From contig NZ_JBJKOP010000020.1 of assembly GCF_046707225.1 (NCBI RefSeq), forward strand, positions 1 to 64,000: a stretch of DNA of 64,000 nucleotides. Direction: 5' to 3'. The notes under the pieces were generated by a model. That model ran no database searches, had not been told where the DNA came from, and saw only the letters and a program-made list of their open reading frames with translations. Of this stretch, positions 31,527-39,742 are shown piece after piece. How positions within the stretch are numbered: the first letter of the stretch is position 1; the number at the start of each line of letters is the position of its first letter. Origin of the DNA: Caproicibacter sp046707225 (lineage in GTDB: Bacteria; Bacillota; Clostridia; Oscillospirales; Acutalibacteraceae). The translations under genes and the position numbers were made by a program.

Positions 31527-33897
31527 TGAAGGAATACAAAAGCACGCGCGGGCTCTGGAGCTCGATAAGATATTAAAGCTGCTTGCGTCCAGAACCGCGT
31601 GCGACGACGCGGCGCGGATTGCGGAAAATCTGGTGCCGTCAACATCCCCGGATGAAGTCGGAAGGCTTTTGCAGGAAACCGACGACGCTTATGTGATGAT
31701 GGCCCGTTTTGGGGCCCCGCCGTTCGGCGGGCTTACCGACGTGACGAATTCCCTGCGAAGGGCTCAGGCCGGAGGAATGCTGACCATGGCGGAGTTGCTG
31801 AGGGTTTCCGGGCTTCTGCGCACGCTGAGGGCCGTTGTGGAATGGCGAAGCAAAAGCGAAGGAGTGAAAAGCTGCCTGGATGACCGGTTCTCCATGCTGA
31901 TGCCGAATCAGTATCTGGAAAACCGCATCAGTCAGGCGATTTTATCGGAAGAGGAAATGGCGGACGGCGCTTCACAGGCGCTTTCCGCAATCCGCAGAAA
32001 AATCCGAAACGCGTCCTCCAAAGCGCGAGAGGTTCTCGACAGGATGATCCGGTCCGCGTCCTATCAGAAATATCTTCAGGACCCGATCGTCACCATCCGC
32101 GGGGGGCGTTTCGTCGTTCCGGTCAGGGCCGAATACCGCAATGAAGTGCCCGGCCTTGTACACGACACATCCGCCAGCGGCTCCACTTTGTTTGTGGAAC
32201 CATTGAGCGCCGTCGAATTAAACAATCAGGTACGGGTGCTTCAGTCGGAGGAAAAAAAGGAGATCGAGCGGATTCTCTCGGAGCTTTCCGCGGAAGCCGG
32301 GGGATTCGCCGACACCATCCTCCGCGGGTATCACACGGCGGTGGAACTCAACGTAATCTTTGCCAAAGCGGACCTCGCTTACCGGATGAAGGCGACGATG
32401 CCGAAGGTGAACGACCGGGGGCGGATCGTGCTGAAAAAGGCCCGCCATCCGCTGATCAACCCCAAGGCCGTGGTACCGACGGATATTGAGCTTGGGATAC
32501 GGTTCGACACTCTTGTGATTACCGGGCCGAACACGGGCGGCAAGACGGTTTCGCTGAAAACGGTCGGCCTGCTTACCCTGATGGCCATGTGCGGACTGAT
32601 GATCCCCACCGCGGAGGACAGCGAGATTTCCGTTTTTCAGCAGGTCCTTGCAGACATCGGGGACGAACAGAGTATTGAGCAGTCTCTGTCAACCTTTTCC
32701 GCGCATATGACAAATATCATACAGATCATGAAGCGGGCGGGGCCGGGCAGCCTGATTCTTCTGGACGAACTCGGCGCGGGAACGGACCCCGTGGAGGGCG
32801 CGGCGCTAGCGGAGGCAATCTTGGAAGCCCTTCGCGCGAAGGGCGCCAGAATCGCGGCGACCACGCACTACGCGGAGCTGAAAGCCTATGCCCTGCAAAC
32901 GCGGGGGGTGGAAAACGCCTCCTGTGAATTCAATGTTGAGACCCTTCGGCCCACCTACCGCCTGCTGATCGGCGTTCCGGGGCGTTCCAACGCGTTTGCC
33001 ATTTCGCTTCGCCTTGGAATGGAGAATCCGGTTGTCGAACGGGCGAAAGACCTTGTTTCTCAGGAAAACACAAGATTTGAGGATGTGGTGCAGACTCTGG
33101 AATCCAGCCGCCAGAAGCTGGAGGGTGAGCGCGAAGAAGCGCGGCAAGCACGGGTTCGGGCGGAAGAAATGCGCCGTCAGGCGGAGGAAAAGTTGGAACA
33201 GGTCCAAAAGGAAGCGGACGGCGAATTGGAGAAAGCGCGGGAAAAAGCGGCCCAGCTGGTCGCAAGGACCCGCGCGCAGGCCGACTCTATTCTGAACGAG
33301 TTGGAAGAAGTGAAAAAGCAGCGGAACAAGGCGCTGACCGCGGAACAAAAGGCGAGGATGAACGCCGGCATGAGGGAACTGGAAAACGGAGCCGACCCGG
33401 TCCGCGAAAAGGGAAACGGAGACTATGTCCTTCCGCGTCCGCTCAAAGCGGGCGATGCCGTGCTGATTTTTGATCTCGATAAAAAAGGTACGGTAATCCG
33501 TCCGCCCGAAGGGGATTCCGGTGAAGCGCTGATTCAGGCCGGTATTCTCCAGACGCGCGTTCCTGTCTCGAACCTCCGGCTTCTGCGGGAAAAACCGCAG
33601 CGCACGCCGGTTGGCAGGGTAACCCGGAACGTGACGTCCCGCGCGACGGCGAAAGTGACGACGGAATGCGACCTGAGAGGGCAGGCTGCGGACGAGGCGG
33701 TCATGAATCTGGACCGATTCCTTGATTCCGCGCTGCTCAGCGGGGTCGACCAGCTGACCGTGATTCACGGCAAGGGCACCGGCACGCTGAGAGCCGCCGT
33801 GCAGCAGCACCTGAAGAATCATCCGAGCGTCAGAAGCTACCGGCTCGGCACGTTCGGAGAGGGTGAGTCCGGCGTAACGATTGTGGAACTCAAATAA
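31519..33897 (+). CDS. mutS2: Endonuclease MutS2
   Basis: MutS2 suppresses recombination and, in Bacillus, splits collided ribosomes. The 792-residue protein has Walker A GPNTGGKT (336-343), LLDELGAGTDP as Walker B, a long Glu/Arg-rich coiled coil (about 505-640), and a C-terminal Smr nuclease domain with CDLRGQAADEAV and HGKGTGTLR. Length is normal for the family. Confidence 0.96.
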   Translation: MPSEGIQKHARALELDKILKLLASRTACDDAARIAENLVPSTSPDEVGRLLQETDDAYVMMARFGAPPFGGLTDVTNSLRRAQAGGMLTMAELLRVSGLLRTLRAVVEWRSKSEGVKSCLDDRFSMLMPNQYLENRISQAILSEEEMADGASQALSAIRRKIRNASSKAREVLDRMIRSASYQKYLQDPIVTIRGGRFVVPVRAEYRNEVPGLVHDTSASGSTLFVEPLSAVELNNQVRVLQSEEKKEIERILSELSAEAGGFADTILRGYHTAVELNVIFAKADLAYRMKATMPKVNDRGRIVLKKARHPLINPKAVVPTDIELGIRFDTLVITGPNTGGKTVSLKTVGLLTLMAMCGLMIPTAEDSEISVFQQVLADIGDEQSIEQSLSTFSAHMTNIIQIMKRAGPGSLILLDELGAGTDPVEGAALAEAILEALRAKGARIAATTHYAELKAYALQTRGVENASCEFNVETLRPTYRLLIGVPGRSNAFAISLRLGMENPVVERAKDLVSQENTRFEDVVQTLESSRQKLEGEREEARQARVRAEEMRRQAEEKLEQVQKEADGELEKAREKAAQLVARTRAQADSILNELEEVKKQRNKALTAEQKARMNAGMRELENGADPVREKGNGDYVLPRPLKAGDAVLIFDLDKKGTVIRPPEGDSGEALIQAGILQTRVPVSNLRLLREKPQRTPVGRVTRNVTSRATAKVTTECDLRGQAADEAVMNLDRFLDSALLSGVDQLTVIHGKGTGTLRAAVQQHLKNHPSVRSYRLGTFGEGESGVTIVELK

Positions 33898-33970
33898 CGC
33901 AGAACAGAAAAAGCGCAGACGTTAAACCGAAGCGGCCCATTTGAATGTTATTATGATGGGAGGGAAAACC

Positions 33971-34630
33971 ATGCAGCCAAAACACATGCGGGGAAAAAGC
34001 GCGGGGAGCAGAGTCCTGACGGGGGCTCTCTCGGTTCTTGTCGTACTGTTGGGAGCCTTGTGCATTCTCAGCTGGATGATTTTGAACGATCCGAACGCGG
34101 GAACCTCTATGCCGCAGCCGTCGGACGCGGCGGTTTCCAAGGTGATTTCGGCCTCCGTTGCAGGCAAAGAGGTCAGCCTGACGCCGGAGGAAGTAAGCGG
34201 CTGGCTGAATTTTCTGATCCAAAAGGATAAAAACGCGCAAAGCGGCTCGGTATTTACGGCTGTTTCCGTCACGGCGGGAGAGGACGGCACGGCGGAGGTC
34301 TATGCCCCTGTGCGCTACGGCGGCAAAACGTTCGGCGTTCTGATGAACGTGTCCCCTTCGTTCGATCAGGCGTCGGAGCAGATGAAGTTTGCCGTCAACT
34401 CGGTGCGCGTTGGGCGGCTGCCTGTTCCTGTCGGCTTTGCCATGGATTACCTGGAGAAAGGACTGCCGTCCCTTCTTGCCCGCAAGGACAACACGCTGGC
34501 CTGCAATACGGCCTCCCTGTTTCGCGTGGATTACTCCGGTGCGTCCGCGCAGCTCAGGATGACCCAGATGAAACTGCTGAATCAGCTTTTTGTTCTTCAA
34601 TTCACAATCCAGCTGGGGCTCACCGGGTGA
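33971..34630 (+). CDS. Membrane-anchored protein, YpmS-like
   Basis: This 219-residue protein has a basic N-terminal end, one membrane span (about 18-38, LSVLVVLLGALCILSWMIL) and an outer domain beginning VAGKEVSLTPEEVSGWLNFL. The layout and that segment resemble the DUF2140/YpmS family, but similarity is weak and I would not insist on it. The ATG at 33971 follows GGGAGGG; a longer frame from 33941 lacks a ribosome site. Function unknown. Confidence 0.6.
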   Translation: MQPKHMRGKSAGSRVLTGALSVLVVLLGALCILSWMILNDPNAGTSMPQPSDAAVSKVISASVAGKEVSLTPEEVSGWLNFLIQKDKNAQSGSVFTAVSVTAGEDGTAEVYAPVRYGGKTFGVLMNVSPSFDQASEQMKFAVNSVRVGRLPVPVGFAMDYLEKGLPSLLARKDNTLACNTASLFRVDYSGASAQLRMTQMKLLNQLFVLQFTIQLGLTG

Positions 34631-34638
34631 AATATCCC

Positions 34639-34667
34639 TTGACAGCCCCTTGGTTTTATAGTATAAT
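34639..34667 (+). promoter_or_regulatory. Sigma-A promoter of ylxM-ffh
   Basis: TTGACA at 34639-34644 and TATAAT at 34662-34667 are a perfect consensus pair at 17-base spacing, upstream of the SRP and ribosome cluster. Confidence 0.92.
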
Positions 34668-34715
34668 CATTGCTTGTAAAGAGAAATAACTTTACACCGT
34701 AACGGAGGCGGTCAG

Positions 34716-35078
34716 ATGGCGAAGAATTTGAATATTTCGCTTCTGCTCGATTTTTACGGTTCAATGCTGACCGAGAAACAGAGGCGGATCGTCGAGTATT
34801 ATTACGACGACGATCTGTCCCTTTCCGAAATCGCGGAAAACGAAGGCATCACCCGTCAGGGCGTGCGCGACTTTGTCAAGCGCTCCGAAGGGCTGCTCCT
34901 TGAAATGGAGCAAAAGCTCGGCCTTGTCCGCAGATTCCGCGAAATGATGGACGGTCTTCAGAAAATCGACGAGGCGGCGGGCCGCATCCGGGAATATAAC
35001 GAACACTATATTTATGCGCGGGAAATTGATGAAAGCGCAAAGCAGATTTTGGAAATTACCCGCAGGCTCTGCGAATAG
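34716..35078 (+). CDS. ylxM: YlxM/p13-type putative DNA-binding protein
   Basis: This 120-residue protein has a sigma-factor-like helix-turn-helix (MLTEKQRRIVEYYYDDDLS, then LSEIAENEGITRQGVRDFVK). YlxM is nearly always encoded upstream of ffh and has been linked to SRP in streptococci. It ends 11 bases before ffh. Confidence 0.93.
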   Translation: MAKNLNISLLLDFYGSMLTEKQRRIVEYYYDDDLSLSEIAENEGITRQGVRDFVKRSEGLLLEMEQKLGLVRRFREMMDGLQKIDEAAGRIREYNEHYIYAREIDESAKQILEITRRLCE

Positions 35079-35089
35079 GAGGAACCGTT

Positions 35090-36418
35090 TTGGCGTTTGA
35101 AAATCTATCGGAAAAACTTTCGGCGGCGTTCAAGCGCCTGCGCTCCAAGGGCAAGCTCAATGAGTCGGATGTGAAGGAAGCCATGCGGGAGGTCCGTCTG
35201 GCTCTTCTGGAGGCGGACGTCAACTACAAGGTTGCAAAGGACTTTGTCGCAAAGGTGAGCGAGCGCGCCGTAGGAAACGAGGTCATGGAAAGCCTGACTC
35301 CGGCGCAGATGGTCATTAAGATTGTCAACGAAGAGCTGACGGCTTTGATGGGCGGTGGGGAAACCCGGCTGAACAGCCCGTCATCCCCGCCGGCGGTCGT
35401 GCTTTTCTGCGGGCTGCAGGGTTCCGGTAAAACGACCCACGCCGCGAAGCTGGCGCTGATGCTGAAAAATCAGGGCCACCGTCCGCTTCTGGTCGCGTGC
35501 GACGTTTACCGCCCTGCCGCGATTCAGCAGCTGCAGGTTCTGGGAAGCCAGGCGGGCGTGCCCGTGTTCGAACAGGGGGCCGGCGACCCGGTGAAAATCA
35601 GCCGGGAGGCCGTGAAGCACGCAAAGGACTACGGCAATGACTTTGTCCTGATCGACACCGCCGGACGTCTGCAGATTGACGAGGCTCTGATGGACGAGCT
35701 TCGCCGAATCAAGGAAGCGGTTCCTCCCACCGATATCCTGCTGGTTGTGGATGCCATGACCGGTCAGGAAGCGGTCAACGTGGCGAAATCGTTTCATGAG
35801 CTTCTCGATATCACGGGCGTGGTCCTGACCAAGCTGGACGGCGACGCGAGAGGCGGCGCCGCGCTTTCGGTGCGCGCCGTGACCGGCAGGCCGATCAAAT
35901 TCGCCGGCATCGGTGAAAAGCTCTCGGACCTTGAGGTATTCCATCCGGACCGCATGGCGTCCCGCATTCTGGGAATGGGCGACGTGCTTACTCTCATTGA
36001 GGATGCCCAGAAGAATCTGGACCAGAAGGCTGCCCAAAAAGCTGCGGAAAAGATGATGCAGAATCGGATGGATCTGAACGACCTGCTCGACCAGATTCGC
36101 CAGATGAAGAAGATGGGGCCGATTCAGGATGTTCTGAACAAGATGCCGGGGATGGGCCAGCAGCTCAAGGATGTGCAGATCGACGACCGGCAGATTGACC
36201 GGACGGAGGCGATCCTGCTTTCCATGACGCCGCAGGAACGCGAGAAGCCGGAGCTGATGAACCCGTCGCGCAAGAGGCGCATCGCCGCGGGGAGCGGCAT
36301 GAAGGTGGAAGATGTCAACCGGCTTTTAAAGCAGTTTGAGCAGACCCGCAAGCTGATGAAGCAGTTTAAGAAAAAAGGCATGCGCCGGCGTTTTGCCGGG
36401 ATGGGACTGCCGTTTTAA
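35090..36418 (+). CDS. ffh: Signal recognition particle protein Ffh
   Basis: Ffh (SRP54) binds signal peptides and 4.5S/scRNA to target membrane proteins. The 442-residue protein has an N domain, the GTPase G domain with GLQGSGKTT (108-116), DTAGRL and TKLDGDARGG, and a Met-rich M domain from about residue 300. The start is TTG at 35090 behind TAGGAGGA. Confidence 0.97.
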   Translation: MAFENLSEKLSAAFKRLRSKGKLNESDVKEAMREVRLALLEADVNYKVAKDFVAKVSERAVGNEVMESLTPAQMVIKIVNEELTALMGGGETRLNSPSSPPAVVLFCGLQGSGKTTHAAKLALMLKNQGHRPLLVACDVYRPAAIQQLQVLGSQAGVPVFEQGAGDPVKISREAVKHAKDYGNDFVLIDTAGRLQIDEALMDELRRIKEAVPPTDILLVVDAMTGQEAVNVAKSFHELLDITGVVLTKLDGDARGGAALSVRAVTGRPIKFAGIGEKLSDLEVFHPDRMASRILGMGDVLTLIEDAQKNLDQKAAQKAAEKMMQNRMDLNDLLDQIRQMKKMGPIQDVLNKMPGMGQQLKDVQIDDRQIDRTEAILLSMTPQEREKPELMNPSRKRRIAAGSGMKVEDVNRLLKQFEQTRKLMKQFKKKGMRRRFAGMGLPF

Positions 36419-36480
36419 TTTAAATTCACCCGGCTTTCGGGCCGGTGAAGATAGATGCAAGGTTCGTGGAGGTGAAATAA

Positions 36481-36723
36481 ATGTCAGTAAAAATCAGACT
36501 TCGCAGAATGGGCGCCAAGAAGGCTCCGTTCTACCGCATTGTTGTGGCGGATTCCCGTTTTCCGCGCGACGGACGTTTTATCGAGGAGATCGGATATTAC
36601 AATCCGCTTGAGGAGCCGTCCGTTGTAAAGGTTGACGCTGAAAAAGCCAAGGCCTGGATCGCTAACGGTGCTCAGCCCACCGATACCGTTAAGGTTCTGT
36701 TCAAAAAACACGGTGTGCTTTAA
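36481..36723 (+). CDS. rpsP: 30S ribosomal protein S16
   Basis: This 80-residue protein has the S16 signature (KIRLRRMGAKKAPFYRIVVA) and GYYNPLEEPS. It sits in the conserved ffh-rpsP-khpA-rimM-trmD order, with GGAGGTG upstream. Confidence 0.98.
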   Translation: MSVKIRLRRMGAKKAPFYRIVVADSRFPRDGRFIEEIGYYNPLEEPSVVKVDAEKAKAWIANGAQPTDTVKVLFKKHGVL

Positions 36724-36744
36724 GAAACAGGGAGGTGCCTTGTC

Positions 36745-36978
36745 ATGAGGGAACTGCTGTTATCTATTGCTCAGGGCCTTGTCGAGGCCCCGGAACTCGT
36801 CCGCGTGGACGCTGACGAACCGTCTGAGGACGGAACGGTCGTGTATCATCTTCATGTCGCCGAAAACGACATGGGCCGGGTGATTGGCAGGCAGGGGCGG
36901 ATTGCAAAGGCGATCCGCGTCGTGATGAGGGCTGCCGCAACCCGGGACGGCAGCAAGGTCGCCGTGGAAATCGACTGA
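36745..36978 (+). CDS. khpA: KH domain RNA-binding protein KhpA
   Basis: This 77-residue protein is a single KH domain with the GxxG motif in MGRVIGRQGRIAKAIRVVM. KhpA acts with KhpB as an RNA chaperone affecting division and small RNAs in Gram-positives. It follows rpsP by 21 bases, as usual. Confidence 0.95.
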   Translation: MRELLLSIAQGLVEAPELVRVDADEPSEDGTVVYHLHVAENDMGRVIGRQGRIAKAIRVVMRAAATRDGSKVAVEID

Positions 36979-37003
36979 TTCGGTTCTTCGGCTTTCGTTC
37001 CTT

Positions 37004-37031
37004 CAGGCCCGGTCTTTTTTCGCGGGCCTGA
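37004..37031 (+). terminator. Hairpin after khpA
   Basis: AGGCCCG and CGGGCCT pair around a T-rich loop. No T-run follows, so it may be a weak terminator or an RNA-processing hairpin between khpA and the folT leader. Confidence 0.45.
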
Positions 37032-37040
37032 CAAAATTTA

Positions 37041-37197
37041 GAATGCAGAGTAGAATTTTGCGCGTTAAGTGCCGCCTGGACAGGGAGTTGCCAGACGGAC
37101 GAAAAGGAAACTTGCGGTGCAGAGTTCGCATCCCGCTGCTACATAGTTTGGGGGAAACCTCCTTTATGTAGCATGAATACAAAAGGAGGTCTTTTCT
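37041..37197 (+). promoter_or_regulatory. Tetrahydrofolate riboswitch with ribosome-site switch
   Basis: The aptamer (about 37045-37139) shows the THF riboswitch consensus: GAGTAGAATTTTGCGCGTTA, GGACAGGGAGTTG, GGACGAA, GCGGTGC and GCATCCCGCTGC. GCAG at 37045-37048 and CTGC at 37136-37139 close stem P1. Downstream, 37137-37173 can form a hairpin in which GGGGG pairs with CCTCC around AAA. The same CCTCC region (37157-37165) is exactly complementary to the folT ribosome site (37182-37190). This predicts translational control: the hairpin frees the site, and P1 formation with folate bound competes with it. The aptamer is clear; the switch mechanism is inference. Confidence 0.9.
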
Positions 37198-37743
37198 ATG
37201 AAGAATTTTTTTAACTCCGTCAAACTATCCAACGGACGCAGCGGCGTCATGACTCTTGCCGCATGCGGCATGCTGCTCGCTCTCGACGTCATCCTCGGGA
37301 TGTTCACTCTCAACCTGTCTCCAATTCTGAAGGTCGGGTTTTCATTCCTTTCGGTCGCGGCCGCAGGCATGCTGTTCGGCCCGATGGCCGGCGGAACGGT
37401 CGGCGCTCTTGGCGACATCATTTCTTATTTTATCAATCCGACGGGCCCCTATTTTCCCGGTTTTACGCTGAACGCTTTTCTGTCGGGGGCCGTCTACGGC
37501 TGGTTCCTTTACAAAAAGCCGGTTACTCTGCTCAGGTCTGTTCTTGCCAAAATTGCCGTAACGGTGCTCGTCAGCCTTTGCCTGAACCCCCTGTGGCTTT
37601 CCATTCTCTACTCAAAAGCATTTTTTGTCGTCCTCTCGGCCCGCATCGTCACCAATCTGATTCTGCTGCCGATCGACGTTTTGCTGCTGTTCGGCCTTAT
37701 GAAAGTCATGGAAAAGGAACCGTTGTTTCATATGAAAAAATGA
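37198..37743 (+). CDS. folT: Folate ECF transporter substrate-binding protein FolT
   Basis: This 181-residue protein with about six membrane segments is the S component of a folate ECF importer; it pairs with shared energy-coupling ATPases encoded elsewhere. The early LTLAACGMLLALDVILGMF-like segment, GFSFLSVAAAGMLFGPMAGG and NPTGPYFPGFTLNAFLSGAVYG fit FolT. The THF riboswitch directly upstream strongly supports the folate assignment. It interrupts the otherwise conserved khpA-rimM neighbourhood. Confidence 0.93.
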   Translation: MKNFFNSVKLSNGRSGVMTLAACGMLLALDVILGMFTLNLSPILKVGFSFLSVAAAGMLFGPMAGGTVGALGDIISYFINPTGPYFPGFTLNAFLSGAVYGWFLYKKPVTLLRSVLAKIAVTVLVSLCLNPLWLSILYSKAFFVVLSARIVTNLILLPIDVLLLFGLMKVMEKEPLFHMKK

Positions 37744-37765
37744 ATCTTTATTTTTTGGAGGAGTT

Positions 37766-38281
37766 ATGCAGAAGAAATATCTGGAAGCTGGCAAAATTGT
37801 GGGTACGCACGGCATCAAGGGTGAACTCCGTGTTCAGCCATGGTGCGATTCCGCCGAATTTCTGACGCGCTTTTCCACTCTTTATCTGGAAGCGGGAAAT
37901 GCTCCCGTGCACGTGCTTTCCTCCCGCGTGCATAAGGAGCTCCTGCTGATGGTGCTGGAGGGAGTGGATTCGGTCGAAAAAGCGGACACCTACCGCAACA
38001 AAGTCCTGTATCTTGACAGAAACGACGTCACGCTTCCGGACGGCCGCTATTTTATGCAGGATCTGGTCGGGCTGGATGTTTACGACGCGGATACGTTTCT
38101 GTATTACGGGACGCTGACCCGCGTGCTTCGCACCGGTGCCAACGACGTTTATCAGATCACCGCGCAGGACCATAAAAATTACCTGATTCCGGCGGTCCCG
38201 GAGTTTATTCTGGGGATCGATCTGGAGAAGGGGAAAATGATGATCCGCCCGATCAAGGGGATTTTTGACGATGAGGATTGA
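37766..38281 (+). CDS. rimM: Ribosome maturation factor RimM
   Basis: RimM assists 30S head assembly around S19. The 171-residue protein has the N-terminal GKIVGTHGIKGELRVQPW segment and a C-terminal PRC-barrel with PAVPEFILGIDLE. GGAGGAG precedes the ATG. It overlaps trmD by about ten bases. Confidence 0.95.
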   Translation: MQKKYLEAGKIVGTHGIKGELRVQPWCDSAEFLTRFSTLYLEAGNAPVHVLSSRVHKELLLMVLEGVDSVEKADTYRNKVLYLDRNDVTLPDGRYFMQDLVGLDVYDADTFLYYGTLTRVLRTGANDVYQITAQDHKNYLIPAVPEFILGIDLEKGKMMIRPIKGIFDDED

Positions 38282-39020
38282 CCTTCTGACGCTTTTTCCG
38301 GAAATGTGCGAAGCCGTGATGGCGGAGAGCATCATCGGCCGGGCCCGCAAAAAGGGCGCGGTGCAGGTCTGCTGCCATCAGATCAGGAATTATGCGCTGG
38401 ACAAGCACAGCACGGTGGACGATTCCCCGTTCGGCGGGGGAATGGGAATGCTTTTAAAAGCGGAGCCGATCGCGCTGTGTATGGACGACCTGATTGCGCA
38501 TCTGGGGAAGAAGCCGCACACCGTTTATCTTTCACCGCAGGGGAAAACCCTGACGCAGCGCCGGGCAGCGGAGCTTTCGGAGCTGGACGGATTGGTGCTT
38601 CTCTGCGGGCATTACGAAGGCGTGGACGAGCGCGTTCTGGAAGCTTACGCGGATGAGGAGATTTCCGCGGGGGATTACGTCGTAACGGGCGGGGAACTGC
38701 CCGCGCTGATTTTGGCGGACGCCGTCTGCCGCATGGTTCCCGGTGTTTTGTCGGACGCGGAATGCTTTCAGGAAGAAAGCCATTTTCACTCCCTGCTGGA
38801 GTACCCCCAGTATACCCGTCCGGCAAACTGGCGCGGGCGGCAGGCGCCGGAGGTTTTGCTCAGCGGGAACCACGGCCTTGTCCGCCGCTGGCGCAGGGAG
38901 CAGTCACTGGAGCGAACGGCGAAAAAGCGCCCGGAGCTTCTCGCAGCCGCGGACCTGACGGAGGAGGACCGAAGGTTTCTGGTTTCCCTTTCGAATCATA
39001 TCGAAAAAGAAACATCTTAA
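38271..39020 (+). CDS. trmD: tRNA (guanosine(37)-N1)-methyltransferase
   Basis: TrmD methylates G37 next to the anticodon using S-adenosylmethionine. The 249-residue protein shows MRIDLLTLFPEM, DDSPFGGGMGMLLKAEP, LCGHYEGVDERV and VTGGELPAL, the trefoil-knot motifs. The ATG at 38271 was preferred to the TTG at 38265, which is only four bases from GGGG. Normally rplS (L19) follows; here it does not. Confidence 0.96.
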   Translation: MRIDLLTLFPEMCEAVMAESIIGRARKKGAVQVCCHQIRNYALDKHSTVDDSPFGGGMGMLLKAEPIALCMDDLIAHLGKKPHTVYLSPQGKTLTQRRAAELSELDGLVLLCGHYEGVDERVLEAYADEEISAGDYVVTGGELPALILADAVCRMVPGVLSDAECFQEESHFHSLLEYPQYTRPANWRGRQAPEVLLSGNHGLVRRWRREQSLERTAKKRPELLAAADLTEEDRRFLVSLSNHIEKETS

Positions 39021-39287
39021 ATCTTTCGCATAGAATAGGAAAAGCGTGTTCACACGGCCGTCTGCCCGGTTGGAGGTTTCCGCTCTTTTCGAAGCTCCGT
39101 TTTCGAAAGGTCGGTTCGTTTGATAAAAATTCTGTTTTAGATCCGCGTTTTTCAGGCTTTGTGAACATGTTAGGGCGGGACAATCGGCAGACAGAACAAA
39201 AACTTTCAACATTTACGTCATAATGCACAAATGAGCCTTTGCGTGAGACTCACCGTTGGGCAATCAATCCAAAGTTTTTGATTAACG
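39021..39287. other. Intergenic region after trmD
   Basis: About 270 bases separate trmD from the HPr promoter. I see no rplS gene, no tRNA and no strong terminator hairpin. Open frames here show no recognisable protein. Confidence 0.5.
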
Positions 39288-39315
39288 TTGACGGCCCGTC
39301 CAAACGTGCTATAAT
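39288..39315 (+). promoter_or_regulatory. Promoter of the HPr gene
   Basis: TTGACG at 39288-39293 and TATAAT at 39310-39315 are 16 bases apart, and a TG dinucleotide precedes the -10 box, giving an extended -10 element. Confidence 0.8.
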
Positions 39316-39392
39316 ATATGTGGTGACGAATAATATCGTGTTCTGTTTTCGGAATGCCTTCGGATACGATTTTGTGTAGGAGTGGATTTAGA

Positions 39393-39656
39393 ATGTATGT
39401 GAAAGAAGTTCTGGTTCAGAATCAGGTGGGCCTGCATGCCCGTCCGGCAACTTTTTTTATTCAAAAGGCAAATGAATATAAATCTTCCATCTGGGTGGAA
39501 AAAGAGGAAAGACGCGTTAACGCGAAAAGCCTTTTGGGGGTTCTTTCCCTTGGAATCGTCGGCGGGACGAATATTAAAATTATCGCGGACGGGTCCGATG
39601 AGCAAGAGGCTGTGGACGGCTTGGTTCAGCTGGTGCAGTCCGGTTTCTCCGAATAA
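39393..39656 (+). CDS. ptsH: HPr family phosphocarrier protein
   Basis: HPr passes phosphate from enzyme I to sugar-specific PTS enzymes. The 87-residue protein has the active-site histidine in VGLHARPAT (H15) and the regulatory serine in AKSLLGVLSLG (S46), so it could take part in CcpA-type catabolite control. The ATG at 39393 follows AGGAGTGG. No ptsI is adjacent. Confidence 0.93.
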   Translation: MYVKEVLVQNQVGLHARPATFFIQKANEYKSSIWVEKEERRVNAKSLLGVLSLGIVGGTNIKIIADGSDEQEAVDGLVQLVQSGFSE

Positions 39657-39742
39657 ACAGTTGAAACATATGGCACCGCTTGATGGCGGTGCTTTTTCTT
39701 TTTTGTATTGGTATGGGCGGAAGCGGGAAAGGAGGAGCGGCG

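Noticed and set aside
39021..39287. rplS or a small gene after trmD
   Set aside because: No frame encodes an L19-like sequence and the region is too short for it before the HPr promoter.
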